The notes: a model not told the origin generated them from the sequence alone. A stretch of 64,000 bases of DNA from Mycolicibacterium brisbanense (GCF_001570425.1 NZ_BCSX01000045.1:96101-160100); one strand, 5' to 3'; shown: positions 15,472-24,677, numbered from the stretch's first letter. Made by a program: numbers and translations.

Positions 15472-17268
15472 ATGACAACCATCATCCCCGAGCCGTCACA
15501 CATCAAGCGCGAACCCGGCCAACTGGTGGAGATGGCGTGGGACCCGATCACGCGCATCGTCGGCAGCCTCGGCATCTACACCAAGATCGACTTCGAGAAC
15601 CGCGAGGTCGTCGAATGCCACAGCACCTCATCGATATTCCGCGGCTACTCGATCTTCATGAAGGGCAAGGACCCACGCGACGCCCATTTCATCACCAGTC
15701 GCATCTGCGGTATCTGCGGCGACAACCACGCCACCTGCTCGTGCTATTGCCAGAACATGGCCTACGGGGTCAAGCCGCCGCATCTCGGCGAATGGTTGGT
15801 GAACCTCGGCGAGGCCGCGGAATACATGTTCGACCACAACATCTTCCAGGAGAACCTGGTGGGTGTGGACTACTGCGAGAAGATGGTGTCCGAGACCAAT
15901 CCCAGCGTGCTGGCCAAGGCCGAGAACACCGCCGCGCCGCATGCCGACGCGCACGGCCACCGCACCATCGCCGACATCATGCGGGCCCTCAATCCGTTCA
16001 CCGGCGAGTTCTACCGGGAAGCCCTGCAGGTCAGCAGGTGGACGCGAGAGATGTTCTGCCTCATGGAAGGTCGTCACGTCCACCCGTCGACGCTGTATCC
16101 GGGCGGCATCGGGACGACCGCAACGGTGCAGCTGATGACCGACTACATGACCCGGCTGATGCGTTACGTCGAATTCATGAAGAAGGTCGTGCCGATGCAC
16201 GACGATCTGTTCGATTTCTTCTACGAGGCCCTTCCGGGCTATGACCAGGTCGGTCTGCGCCGCACCCTGCTCGGCTGCTGGGGGTCCTTCCAGGATCCCG
16301 AGGTGTGCAATTTCGCCTACAAGGACATGGAACGCTGGGGCGACGCCATGTTCGTCACACCCGGCGTGGTGGTCGACGGCAAACTCGTCACCCACTCACT
16401 GGTGGACATCAACCTCGGCATCCGAATCCTCCTGGGCCACAGTTACTATGACGACTGGTCCGATCAGGAGATGTTCGTCAAGACCGATCCGCTCGGCAAC
16501 GCCGTCGACCGCCGCCACCCCTGGAACCAACACACCAACCCCAAGCCGCAGAAGCGCGATTTCGACGAGAACTACAGCTGGGTGATGTCCCCGCGCTGGT
16601 ACGACGGCAAGGATCACCTGGCGCTGGACACCGGCGGTGGTCCGCTGGCACGGCTGTGGTCGACGGCGCTCGCGGGGCTCGTCGACATCGGGTACGTCAA
16701 GGCGACCGGTCGCAGCGTCCAGATCAACCTGCCGAAGACCGCGCTGAAAGGCCCCGTCGAGTTCGAATGGAAGATTCCGGACAAGGGCAGCAACACCATC
16801 GAACGCAACCGGGCCCGCACCTACTTCCAGGCCTACGCCGCGGCGTGCGCGCTGCACTTCGCCGAGCAGGCATTGGCGGAAATCCGGGCAGGCCGCACGA
16901 AGACATGGGAGAAGTTCGACGTGCCCGACGAAGCCATCGGGTGCGGCTTCACCGAGGCCGTTCGTGGCGTGCTGAGCCACCACATGGTGATCCGCGACGG
17001 CAAGATCGCCAACTACCACCCGTATCCACCGACACCGTGGAACGCCAATCCGCGGGACAGCTACGGCACTCCGGGGCCGTACGAGGATGCGGTGCAGGGT
17101 CAACCGATCTTCGAGGAGAACGACCGCGAGCACTTCAAGGGCATCGACGTCATGCGCACGGTGCGCAGCTTCGACCCCTGCCTGCCGTGCGGCGTGCACA
17201 TGTACCTCGGGAACGGAAAGTCCTTGGAGCTCATGCACTCCCCCACCCAGTCAGCCACCGCGGACTGA
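15472..17268 (+). CDS. hhyL: group 1h [NiFe]-hydrogenase large subunit HhyL
   Basis: 598-residue catalytic subunit that oxidises H2 at the Ni-Fe site. Ni/Fe ligands are C79 and C82 (RICGICGDNHATC) and C570 and C573 (DPCLPCGVH). The 22 residues after H576 (MYLGNGKSLELMHS...) are the C-terminal extension removed by the maturation protease once Ni is in place. Length and motifs fit the group 1h (Hhy/Hyd2) type used by mycobacteria to scavenge atmospheric H2. Followed after 3 bp by hhyE. Confidence 0.97.
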   Translation: MTTIIPEPSHIKREPGQLVEMAWDPITRIVGSLGIYTKIDFENREVVECHSTSSIFRGYSIFMKGKDPRDAHFITSRICGICGDNHATCSCYCQNMAYGVKPPHLGEWLVNLGEAAEYMFDHNIFQENLVGVDYCEKMVSETNPSVLAKAENTAAPHADAHGHRTIADIMRALNPFTGEFYREALQVSRWTREMFCLMEGRHVHPSTLYPGGIGTTATVQLMTDYMTRLMRYVEFMKKVVPMHDDLFDFFYEALPGYDQVGLRRTLLGCWGSFQDPEVCNFAYKDMERWGDAMFVTPGVVVDGKLVTHSLVDINLGIRILLGHSYYDDWSDQEMFVKTDPLGNAVDRRHPWNQHTNPKPQKRDFDENYSWVMSPRWYDGKDHLALDTGGGPLARLWSTALAGLVDIGYVKATGRSVQINLPKTALKGPVEFEWKIPDKGSNTIERNRARTYFQAYAAACALHFAEQALAEIRAGRTKTWEKFDVPDEAIGCGFTEAVRGVLSHHMVIRDGKIANYHPYPPTPWNANPRDSYGTPGPYEDAVQGQPIFEENDREHFKGIDVMRTVRSFDPCLPCGVHMYLGNGKSLELMHSPTQSATAD

Positions 17269-17271
17269 CAC

Positions 17272-18171
17272 ATGACGCCCGCCGTAACGCCGGTCCACGA
17301 CGGACCCGATGACGTAGCGCACTGGCGCTCGGCAGGCGACCGAATACAGAATCTCCTGGACGCCAGCGCCGCAGGCGGGGCTGCGGCACTCGATCGCGCC
17401 GAACGGCTCGTACGCGAGGTCACCGATCTCTATGGCGCCGGGCTGCGACGGATCTTGACGATCGTCTCCGCGGATCCGTCCATTGTCGAAGCGGTGGCAG
17501 CCGACGATCTGGTGGCCAGTCTGCTGCTCGTCCACGGCCTGCATCCGCATCCGGTCGAACGGAGGATCACCGACGCGCTCGACCGGGTCCGCCCCTACCT
17601 CGGATCGCATGGCGGCGACGTCGACCTGCTCGAGGTCGACGGGCCCGTGGTCCGGCTGCGATTCCGCGGAAGCTGCAAGAGTTGCCCGTCCTCGGCAGCC
17701 ACCCTCGAATTGGCCATCGAGGACGCGGTCAAGAACGCCGCGCCCGAAGTCTCTGCGATCGAGGTGGTGCCCGACGGCGACGCTCGTCAGCTGATACCCG
17801 CACAGGCGCTGCTGAACCGGGTGCACACCAACGGGCACCGACCTGCCACCTGGCATCCCGTGCCCGCCGTCGACGACCTGATGCCCGCAGAGGTGGGCGG
17901 TTTCGCCGTCGCAGGCACATCGGTGCTCGTATGCCGCATCGACGACGAACTGTTCGGCTACCGCGATCGCTGTCCGGTCTGCACCAGCGGAATGGCGGGG
18001 GCGACACTGACCGGCGCGGTGCTGACCTGCCCGCACTGCGGTTCCGGTTTCGACGCGGTTCACGCCGGTCGTGCGCAGGACGACGGCAGCGATCAGCACC
18101 TCGAGCCCGTCCCGGTGCTCAGGCGTGACGGCGTGCCATCGATGGCGATCGCACAGGAAGCCGTGACGTGA
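17272..18171 (+). CDS. hhyE: HhyE-type iron-sulfur protein (NifU domain + degenerate Rieske-like domain)
   Basis: 299 residues. Residues ~95-165 are a NifU C-terminal-type domain with CKSC (C135, C138). Residues ~190-275 resemble a Rieske fold, but the His ligands are absent: the two loops read CPVC (C234, C237) and CPHC (C253, C256), i.e. four Cys. Position directly behind hhyL matches the FeS protein shown in M. smegmatis to be needed for Hhy function; a role relaying electrons from the hydrogenase is inferred. The four-Cys site could hold an FeS cluster or zinc. Confidence 0.88.
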   Translation: MTPAVTPVHDGPDDVAHWRSAGDRIQNLLDASAAGGAAALDRAERLVREVTDLYGAGLRRILTIVSADPSIVEAVAADDLVASLLLVHGLHPHPVERRITDALDRVRPYLGSHGGDVDLLEVDGPVVRLRFRGSCKSCPSSAATLELAIEDAVKNAAPEVSAIEVVPDGDARQLIPAQALLNRVHTNGHRPATWHPVPAVDDLMPAEVGGFAVAGTSVLVCRIDDELFGYRDRCPVCTSGMAGATLTGAVLTCPHCGSGFDAVHAGRAQDDGSDQHLEPVPVLRRDGVPSMAIAQEAVT

Positions 18172-18800
18172 ACAGCCCGGTGGACGTACTGGCCCGGATC
18201 CGTGCGGGCCGCGGTGCACCGGAGCAGCCCGGTGAGCAGTGCGAGATGTGCTCGGAGCCCATCAGCGACGAACACCAACACGTCGTCAATGTCGAAGGCC
18301 GCCAACTGATGTGCGTATGCCGAGGCTGCTACCTGCTGTTCACCGACAGCGCGGCCCAGCTGCGGTACCGCGCCGTCCCCGATCGTTATCTGGCGTTTCC
18401 CGATTGTGCTGTCAGCAGGGCGGACTGGGAAGCCCTGCAGATTCCCGTCGGTCTGGCGTTCTTCTTCCGCAACTCCGCGCTCGGCCGCATCGTCGCGTTC
18501 TATCCGGGACCGGCGGGCGCCACCGAATCCGAACTCGATCTGGATGCCTGGAACGCGATCCTCGACGCCGACTCCAGGCTCGGCCTGCCTGCCGCCGATA
18601 CCGAGGCGTTGCTGATCCGCCTGTCCGACGACGATTCTCTCGCGCCAGAGTGCTACGTCGTTCCCATCGACTCGTGCTACGAGTTCGTCGGCCGAATCCG
18701 GTTGCTGTGGCGCGGATTCGACGGTGGGCAAGACGTCCGCCGCTACATCGACGAGTACTTCGACGCGCTCGCGCACCGCAGCCGGGTGGTGCCACCATGA
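18168..18800 (+). CDS. DUF5947-like hydrogenase-cluster protein
   Basis: 210 residues, starting at a GTG that overlaps the hhyE stop (GTGA). N-terminal metal-site-like cysteines CEMC (C25, C28) and CVCRGC (C49, C51, C54) suggest a zinc or FeS knuckle; the rest is alpha/beta with several aromatic-acidic segments (RLLWRGFDGG). Occurs in actinobacterial hydrogenase operons; no activity known to me. Probably an assembly or stability factor (inference). Confidence 0.75.
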   Translation: MNSPVDVLARIRAGRGAPEQPGEQCEMCSEPISDEHQHVVNVEGRQLMCVCRGCYLLFTDSAAQLRYRAVPDRYLAFPDCAVSRADWEALQIPVGLAFFFRNSALGRIVAFYPGPAGATESELDLDAWNAILDADSRLGLPAADTEALLIRLSDDDSLAPECYVVPIDSCYEFVGRIRLLWRGFDGGQDVRRYIDEYFDALAHRSRVVPP

Positions 18801-19453
18801 CCGGCCCGGCCGCACCGGCGACGGAGCTGACCTTCGCCGTTCTCGAGGTCAGCCCCGAACCCTATGCCGTGACACCGATTCTCACCGCGCGCATCGGCGT
18901 GGCCTCGATCGGTGACGACCCCGTCCATGCGCTCGCGCTGCGCTGTCAGGTGCGGATCGAACCGATGCGGCGCAGCTACCACGATGACGAAGCCGCCGGT
19001 CTGCTCGACCTTTTCGGCCCGCGCGAACGCTGGAACACCACCCAGCGCACCTTCTTGTGGCAGCACGCCACCGCAATGGTGCCCGGGTTCACCGGCACCA
19101 CCCAGGTCGGGCTCGCCCTCGGATGCACTTACGACTTCGAAGTGGCCGCCGCAAAGTACCTGCACGCCCTGCGCGGCGGGATCGTCCCGCTGCAGTTCCT
19201 GTTCAGCGGCACCGTATTCACCCGCGGATCGCGAGGCTTCGCCGTCACCCAGGTGCCATGGGACCGCGAGGATCGATTCGACATGCCGGTTGCGATGTGG
19301 CAGAACCTGATCGCACAACACTTCCCGAACACCGGCTGGCTGCGCCTGCGGCACGACACGATCGCCGACCTGGCCGCCTACAAGTCCCGCCACGGCCTGC
19401 TGTCCTTCGACGAAACCATCACGTCGCTGCTGTCGCGACAGGAAATACCATGA
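18797..19453 (+). CDS. DUF6084-like hydrogenase-cluster protein
   Basis: 218 residues, ATG overlapping the previous stop (ATGA). Begins with a beta-rich segment (LTFAVLEVSPEPYAVTPIL) and carries RWNTTQRTFLWQH and VPGFTGTTQV. No Cys cluster, signal peptide or membrane segment. Family assignment from recollection of DUF names in hydrogenase operons; function unknown, presumably HhySL assembly. Confidence 0.72.
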   Translation: MTGPAAPATELTFAVLEVSPEPYAVTPILTARIGVASIGDDPVHALALRCQVRIEPMRRSYHDDEAAGLLDLFGPRERWNTTQRTFLWQHATAMVPGFTGTTQVGLALGCTYDFEVAAAKYLHALRGGIVPLQFLFSGTVFTRGSRGFAVTQVPWDREDRFDMPVAMWQNLIAQHFPNTGWLRLRHDTIADLAAYKSRHGLLSFDETITSLLSRQEIP

Positions 19454-20772
19454 CCGCCGATTGGGAACAGGTGCGGGCGGTCGCCGACGCGGTCCTCTAC
19501 GAGGGCTATCTGTTGTATCCCTATCGGGCCGACTCGCAGAAGAACCAATCCCGTTGGCAATTCGGCGTGCTGGGCCCGCCTGGCGCGGCCCAGACCGGGA
19601 TCGGGGAGGACAGCGTGCTGTCGAGCCAGCTGCTCGTCCGCCAACACGACCGCCCGAAGGTTTCGATCGTCGTCCGGTTCCTCCAGCTGCAACGCCGCAC
19701 AGCCGAGCGCCGCCGCTCTGGACACCGGTTCGAAGCCGTCGACGAACTGGTGACCGCACACGGATCGTGGCTCACCTGGGACGAGGCCATCGAACACGAA
19801 ATCCAGTTCGGCCCGTTCGATCTGGCCGAGCTCGGCGTGGCACGGAGATGTCATGTGGCCGTCCGGCCGGGCACCGACATCGAGTATCTCGAAAGCGGCC
19901 GATTGGTGCGGTCGCGACGCGAACTACGGGGGCAGCTGAGCGTCGCGTGCGAGCCCGACGACGGTCTGCTCCGGCTGAGCGTGTCGGTCGTGAACACCGC
20001 GGCGCCCGCATCGGGCAAGCACGAGGCCGTCGCGGTGTCGTTGATCGGAACCCATCTCGTGGTGTCCGTCGCCGACGGAGAATTCGTCTCCCTGCTGGAC
20101 CCGCCTGCGGACGCGAGCGCCGCGGCTACCAGGTGCCGTCATCACCGTTGCTTCCCGGTGCTGGCCGGCCCACCCGAGGAGAACCGGCTCATGCTGGTCT
20201 CACCGATCATCCTCTACGACCATCCCGAGATCGCCGAGCAGAGCGGGGGCGCGCTCTACGACTCCACCGAGATCGACGAGATCCTCACACTGCGGATCAT
20301 GACGATGACCGACCAGGAAAAGGTGTACGCCCGGGCGACCGACCCGCGAGCCGCCGACATCATCGACCGCTGTGAGTCGATGTCACCCGAGGCGATGCTC
20401 AATCTGCATGGCGTGCTGCGCAATCCGCATGCTGCCGGAGAACCCGGACTCATCCCGGAGCTGCCCGACGGAATCCAGTGGTGGGATCCCCTTGCCGATG
20501 GCGCCGTCGACCCTGCCGTCGATGCTGTGCTGGTCAACGGGGTGCGAGTGAGTCGCGGCAGCCGCGTCCGCCTGCACCCGTCACGCCGGGCCGACGCCCA
20601 GGACCTGTTCTTCGTCGACAAGATCGCGCACGTGACGTCGGTGCATGAGGATGTCGACGGCGAGCGCCATCTGGGCGTCGTGCTCGACGACGACCCCGCC
20701 GCCGACCTTCACGAATGGTATGGCCGCTACCTGTACTTCTCACCCGATGAAGTCGAACCGCTGGTGCAATGA
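19450..20772 (+). CDS. hydrogenase-cluster protein of unknown function
   Basis: 440 residues, ATG overlapping the DUF6084 stop. Starts EGYLLYPYRADSQKNQSRWQFGVLGP, a beta-rich N-terminal part; the middle has RCRHHRCFPVLAGPPEENRLMLVSPIILYDHPEIA; the C-terminal ~70 residues look like a small-barrel regulatory/binding region (VRVSRGSRVRLHPSRRADAQ). No catalytic motif recognised. Tight translational coupling on both sides says it works with the hydrogenase. Confidence 0.75.
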   Translation: MTADWEQVRAVADAVLYEGYLLYPYRADSQKNQSRWQFGVLGPPGAAQTGIGEDSVLSSQLLVRQHDRPKVSIVVRFLQLQRRTAERRRSGHRFEAVDELVTAHGSWLTWDEAIEHEIQFGPFDLAELGVARRCHVAVRPGTDIEYLESGRLVRSRRELRGQLSVACEPDDGLLRLSVSVVNTAAPASGKHEAVAVSLIGTHLVVSVADGEFVSLLDPPADASAAATRCRHHRCFPVLAGPPEENRLMLVSPIILYDHPEIAEQSGGALYDSTEIDEILTLRIMTMTDQEKVYARATDPRAADIIDRCESMSPEAMLNLHGVLRNPHAAGEPGLIPELPDGIQWWDPLADGAVDPAVDAVLVNGVRVSRGSRVRLHPSRRADAQDLFFVDKIAHVTSVHEDVDGERHLGVVLDDDPAADLHEWYGRYLYFSPDEVEPLVQ

Positions 20773-20783
20773 GAGGAGTCGCA

Positions 20784-20903
20784 ATGGAAGTCGTGGGTTG
20801 GATCGCCGTCGTGATCGTGGCGGCTGTCGTGGCCGTCGCAGCAGTGCTCGGCCTGAGGTCAATTCCCGATGCCCAGCGTTACCTGAAGATGCGTCGCATG
20901 TAG
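20784..20903 (+). CDS. 39-residue single-pass membrane peptide (DUF6893-like)
   Basis: MEVVGWIAVVIVAAVVAVAA followed by VLGLRSIPDAQRYLKMRRM: one ~20-residue transmembrane helix and a basic tail (K/R-rich end). AGAGGAG Shine-Dalgarno sits 7 nt before the ATG. Too short for most gene finders. Its place between the hydrogenase structural genes and the protease suggests a membrane anchor or assembly factor for the soluble HhySL (inference). Confidence 0.75.
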   Translation: MEVVGWIAVVIVAAVVAVAAVLGLRSIPDAQRYLKMRRM

Positions 20904-20926
20904 CCGGTGACACCACGTCCGGAGTA

Positions 20927-21388
20927 CTGATAGCCGGTATCGGCAACATCTTCCTCGGAGACGACGGATTCGGGCCCGAGGCGATCAGGCATGTGCCCCG
21001 ACACCCTGATGACGAGCGAATCTGCCTGCGCGACTATGGGATCGGCGGCATGCATCTGGCATACGACCTCCTCGACGACTGGGATGCCCTCATCTTGGTC
21101 GACGCCCTGCCATGCCAAGGGTCGCCGGGGACGCTGCACGTGTTCGAGGCCGACTTCGCGGGCCTGCCCGGTCCGGCCGGTCTGGATGCGCACGCGATGG
21201 ATCCCGCGGCGGTGTTCGCCGGTCTCACCGCGCTCGGCGGCGCACCGCCTTACACGGTGGTGATCGGCTGCGAAGTCGAGACAGTCGCCGACGGCATCGG
21301 CTTGTCCGACAGTGTCACAGCAGCGATTCCCGGTGCGGTCGCGGCGATCGAAGCCGCGACGGCACGCCTCGCGAACCGGGAGGTCTGA
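20927..21388 (+). CDS. hydrogenase maturation protease (HyaD/HycI family), start unresolved
   Basis: Endopeptidase that trims the HhyL C-terminal extension. Core motifs are clear: GIGNIFLGDDGFGPEA (Ni-sensing Asp), LILVDALPCQGSPG and a conserved His/Asp region. No ATG/GTG/TTG is in frame near the expected N-terminus: options are CTG 20927 (153 residues), TTG 20798 (196 residues, overlapping the peptide gene), or GTG 20907, which is one base out of frame. With one extra C at 20913-20914 the GTG would give MTPTSGVLIAGIGN. Frameshift, sequence error or rare start cannot be separated here. Confidence 0.8.
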   Translation: MIAGIGNIFLGDDGFGPEAIRHVPRHPDDERICLRDYGIGGMHLAYDLLDDWDALILVDALPCQGSPGTLHVFEADFAGLPGPAGLDAHAMDPAAVFAGLTALGGAPPYTVVIGCEVETVADGIGLSDSVTAAIPGAVAAIEAATARLANREV

Positions 21389-21390
21389 CC

Positions 21391-21645
21391 ATGTGTCTGG
21401 GAATCCCAGGGCAGGTGGTGCGCATGCTGGAGGGCTACGGCGGTCAGCTCGCCGTGGTCGACGTCGCCGGTGAGCAGCGCAAGGTCAACGTCGGTATGCT
21501 GGCCGACGAGACGTTCGGGCCTGGCGACTGGGTGATCATCCACATGGGCTTCGCCGTCGAGAAGACCGATGCAGCCGGCGCGGAGGCGGCCATGCGGGGA
21601 TTGAAACTGATGGGCCGCGGTCGTGACCCGGAGGCGCCGCCATGA
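21391..21645 (+). CDS. hypC: hydrogenase assembly chaperone HypC (copy 1)
   Basis: 84-residue OB-fold chaperone; MCLGIPGQV supplies the essential N-terminal Cys2 that binds Fe(CN)2CO and HhyL. GDWVIIHMGFAVEK is the second signature. Overlaps hypF by 4 nt (ATGA). A second HypC is encoded at 27177. Confidence 0.95.
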   Translation: MCLGIPGQVVRMLEGYGGQLAVVDVAGEQRKVNVGMLADETFGPGDWVIIHMGFAVEKTDAAGAEAAMRGLKLMGRGRDPEAPP

Positions 21646-23918
21646 TCGGGCGGCAACGGCTTCGGGTCGCTGTCCAGGGCGTGGTGCAAGGCGTGGGCTT
21701 CCGGCCATTCGTCTACACCACGGCGGCAGCGCTCGGCCTGACCGGCAACGTGCGCAACGACAGCTCGGGTGCGGTCATCGAAGTCGAGGGCGACCGCACC
21801 GCCATCGACGAATTCCTGAATCGGCTGCGCGACAGTCCCCCTCCGCTGGCCGTCGTCGAGTCGATCGAAACGGCGTGCCTCCCGGTCGCAGGCGGGACCG
21901 GATTTGTCATCGCCGACACCTCGAAGGCCGACGGCGGCCGCACCCTGGCCTCACCTGACGTCGCGATGTGCGCCGAATGTGCGGCCGAACAGCGCGATCC
22001 GGCTGACCGCCGCTACCGGCACGCCTTCATCAACTGCACCAACTGCGGCCCACGCTTCACCATCATCGCGTCACTGCCCTATGACCGTTCGGCGACAGCG
22101 ATGGCTCCTTTCGCCATGTGCGCCGACTGCGCGCGCGAATACACCGACCCTGCCGACCGGCGATTCCACGCGCAGCCGGTGTGCTGCCCGCGTTGCGGCC
22201 CCACCCTGACCTTCCACGGCGGCACCACCACCACAGCCGCATCCGGCGTGCAGGCTGCCCGGCAACTGCTGTCCGACGGCGCGATCCTCGGTGTCAAGGG
22301 AATCGGCGGCTACCATCTGGCCTGCGATGCGAGCGATCATCGAGCGGTCACCGAGTTGCGCCGCCGCAAACGCCGCGGCGACAAGCCCTTCGCGGTGATG
22401 GTGCCTGACCTCGACGCAGCACATGCCATCGCCGACATCGCCCCTGCCGCAGCGCGTTTGCTGGCCGGCGCGGCGCGCCCGATCGTCCTGCTGCCACGGC
22501 GTCCGGGCGCGGTGGTCGCCGACGCGGTGGCTCCACGCAATCCCGACCTCGGGGTGATGCTCGCATACAGTCCCCTGCACACCCTGCTGTTCGGGTTGCC
22601 CGGCGACAGGCCCGCGCCGGGCGTGCTCGTGATGACATCGGCCAATCTCAGTGGCGAACCGATCTGCCACACCGACGACGATGCACTGCAACGGCTTTCG
22701 TTCCTGGCCGACGGCTGGCTCACCCACGACAGGGCGATCCTGGTGCCCTGTGACGACTCCGTGCTGCGCGTGGTCGACGGCATCGACGTGCCGATTCGCC
22801 GCTCACGGGGATACGCGCCACTGCCCGTTGCCCTGCCCGTAGCAGTACCGCCCACGCTGGCCGTGGGTGCCGATGTCAAGAACACCGTCGCCGTGGCCGA
22901 TCAGCGCTACGCCTGGCTCAGCGCACACATCGGCGACATGGACGGGCTGGCCACCCTCACCGCGTTCGGCAAAGCAGTCCGGCACCTCGAGGCACTCACC
23001 AGCGTCGCGCCCGAAGTGCTTGTCACCGACGCCCATCCGGGGTATCGGTCGAGCGCCTGGGCGCACCGCAACGCCGACGGGCGACCGGTGCGGACGGTGC
23101 AGCACCACCACGCCCACATCGTCGCGGCGATGGCTGAACACGGTCTGGACTGTCCGGTGCTCGGATTCGCCTTCGACGGAACCGGATACGGCCCCGACGG
23201 CGCGGTGTGGGGTGGCGAGCTCCTCGAAGCGGACTACAAGGGTTACCGGCGGCTGGCGCACATGCGATATGTGCCCATGCCCGGCGGCGACATCAGCGTG
23301 CGACGTCCGTACCGGATGGCGCTATCGCATCTACGCGCAGCCGGGCTCGCCTGGGACACCGACCTGCCGCCGGTGCGGGCCTGTCCGTCCGACGAATTGC
23401 ACGTCCTCGACCATCAGCTGCGCGGGGACACCGCGTGCGCCCCGACCTCCAGCATGGGCCGGCTCTTCGACGCAGTCGCCGCCTTGATCGGGGTGCGTCA
23501 GGTGGTCGATTACGAGGCCCAGGCCGCCATCGAGCTGGAGGGGGTGTCGCGCGATATCGACACCGGTGTCACGCGGTACGCGTTCACCGTCGACACCGAC
23601 CGGTATCCGCTGGTGTTCGATCCCGCGCCGGTGCTCACGGGCGTGATCGACGATCTGCGCGGCGGCGTACCGGTCGGGGTGATCGGGGCCCGGTTCCATC
23701 GGGCGGTGGCCGATCTGATCGTCGCGCTGGCCGAGTCCCGCGCCGTGCCGGGTCAGCCCGTGGTCCTCTCGGGCGGGGTGTTCCAGAACGCGCTGCTGTT
23801 GCACCAGACGCTGACCGCGCTGCGCGCCAAAGGATTCCAGGTGTTCACCCACCACCGGGTGCCGCCGAACGACGGCGGTATCGCATTGGGCCAGCTCCTG
23901 GTCGGAAACGCCGGGTGA
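21642..23918 (+). CDS. hypF: carbamoyltransferase HypF
   Basis: 758-residue enzyme that makes the cyanide ligand precursor (thiocarbamate on HypE) from carbamoyl phosphate. Domains in order: acylphosphatase (VQGVVQGVGFRPFVY, residues 10-25), two zinc fingers (CAECAAEQRDPADRR/CTNCGPR and CADCAREYTDPADRR/CPRCGP, ~107-190), YrdC-like (GAILGVKGIGGYHLACDA, ~205-385), Kae1-like carbamoyltransferase (HHHAHIVAAMAEHG and VVLSGGVFQNALL). Full length and intact. Confidence 0.97.
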   Translation: MIGRQRLRVAVQGVVQGVGFRPFVYTTAAALGLTGNVRNDSSGAVIEVEGDRTAIDEFLNRLRDSPPPLAVVESIETACLPVAGGTGFVIADTSKADGGRTLASPDVAMCAECAAEQRDPADRRYRHAFINCTNCGPRFTIIASLPYDRSATAMAPFAMCADCAREYTDPADRRFHAQPVCCPRCGPTLTFHGGTTTTAASGVQAARQLLSDGAILGVKGIGGYHLACDASDHRAVTELRRRKRRGDKPFAVMVPDLDAAHAIADIAPAAARLLAGAARPIVLLPRRPGAVVADAVAPRNPDLGVMLAYSPLHTLLFGLPGDRPAPGVLVMTSANLSGEPICHTDDDALQRLSFLADGWLTHDRAILVPCDDSVLRVVDGIDVPIRRSRGYAPLPVALPVAVPPTLAVGADVKNTVAVADQRYAWLSAHIGDMDGLATLTAFGKAVRHLEALTSVAPEVLVTDAHPGYRSSAWAHRNADGRPVRTVQHHHAHIVAAMAEHGLDCPVLGFAFDGTGYGPDGAVWGGELLEADYKGYRRLAHMRYVPMPGGDISVRRPYRMALSHLRAAGLAWDTDLPPVRACPSDELHVLDHQLRGDTACAPTSSMGRLFDAVAALIGVRQVVDYEAQAAIELEGVSRDIDTGVTRYAFTVDTDRYPLVFDPAPVLTGVIDDLRGGVPVGVIGARFHRAVADLIVALAESRAVPGQPVVLSGGVFQNALLLHQTLTALRAKGFQVFTHHRVPPNDGGIALGQLLVGNAG

Positions 23919-23921
23919 GCC

Positions 23922-24677
23922 ATGACGGTCACCGGATTGCACACCCTGCCCGCGGGATCGGCGCTGTTCGCGCGCTACGCGTACCCGCCCAACGAACTCG
24001 GGTATTGCGGGCCGGGCGACTCCGGTGTGCTGCTGCGTGGTGACGACGCGGCCCGGGTGGCAAGCCATGCCAGGGAGTTCGACGGAGCCTGGCCGTATCT
24101 GAGCACAATCGCCCGCGCCACGGGATCGGACCCGCTGGACGTGGACGTGGTCCGCGGATATTGGCTAGGCGGCCCGCCGCTGCGGCGCGTCGACCCCGCC
24201 GTCTTGCTCGCGACGCTGCGGGCAGCGTTTTCGGGTCAGGTGACCGGTCTGCTCGACGATGTCGAGTCCACACCGGCCGTCTTGGCACACCACAGCTTTC
24301 ACGTCTTCGCCGTCTACCCATGGGTGCGCTTCCTCGATCGGGAACCCGCCACGGCACTGAAGGTATTGCAGAGTTGCCGCATCCGATGGGGCACCGTCAC
24401 GGCAGTGGACGGCGAACATGCCGTCATCGACGCCTGTCCCCTGGTCCTCGACGACGACTTGCTGCGGTTGGGCCCGCAAAGCCCCGAGCGGGTGCGCTGG
24501 AGCCGCGACGGCGCGTCGTTCGTCACCGCCCCGACGCCCGGCACTGTCGTGTCAGCCCATTGGGACTGGGTGTGCGACATCCTCACCGACGACGAGTGTG
24601 CGGCGCTGCGCGAGGCCACCACGACAACGCTGGACATGGTGAACGCCGCCCGAAGAACAAGAGGAGGTCTCCCATGA
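23922..24677 (+). CDS. DUF6390-like hydrogenase-cluster protein
   Basis: 251 residues; opens GSALFARYAYPPNELGYCGPGD and carries DVVRGYWLGGPPLRRVDP, HHSFHVFAVYPW and WRIRWG-like CRIRWGTVTAVDG, which may be a small HypC-like or barrel segment. No metal cluster or membrane segment. Typically sits beside hypF in actinobacterial hydrogenase operons; function unknown. 3 bp after hypF, overlaps the next gene by 4 nt. Confidence 0.72.
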   Translation: MTVTGLHTLPAGSALFARYAYPPNELGYCGPGDSGVLLRGDDAARVASHAREFDGAWPYLSTIARATGSDPLDVDVVRGYWLGGPPLRRVDPAVLLATLRAAFSGQVTGLLDDVESTPAVLAHHSFHVFAVYPWVRFLDREPATALKVLQSCRIRWGTVTAVDGEHAVIDACPLVLDDDLLRLGPQSPERVRWSRDGASFVTAPTPGTVVSAHWDWVCDILTDDECAALREATTTTLDMVNAARRTRGGLP

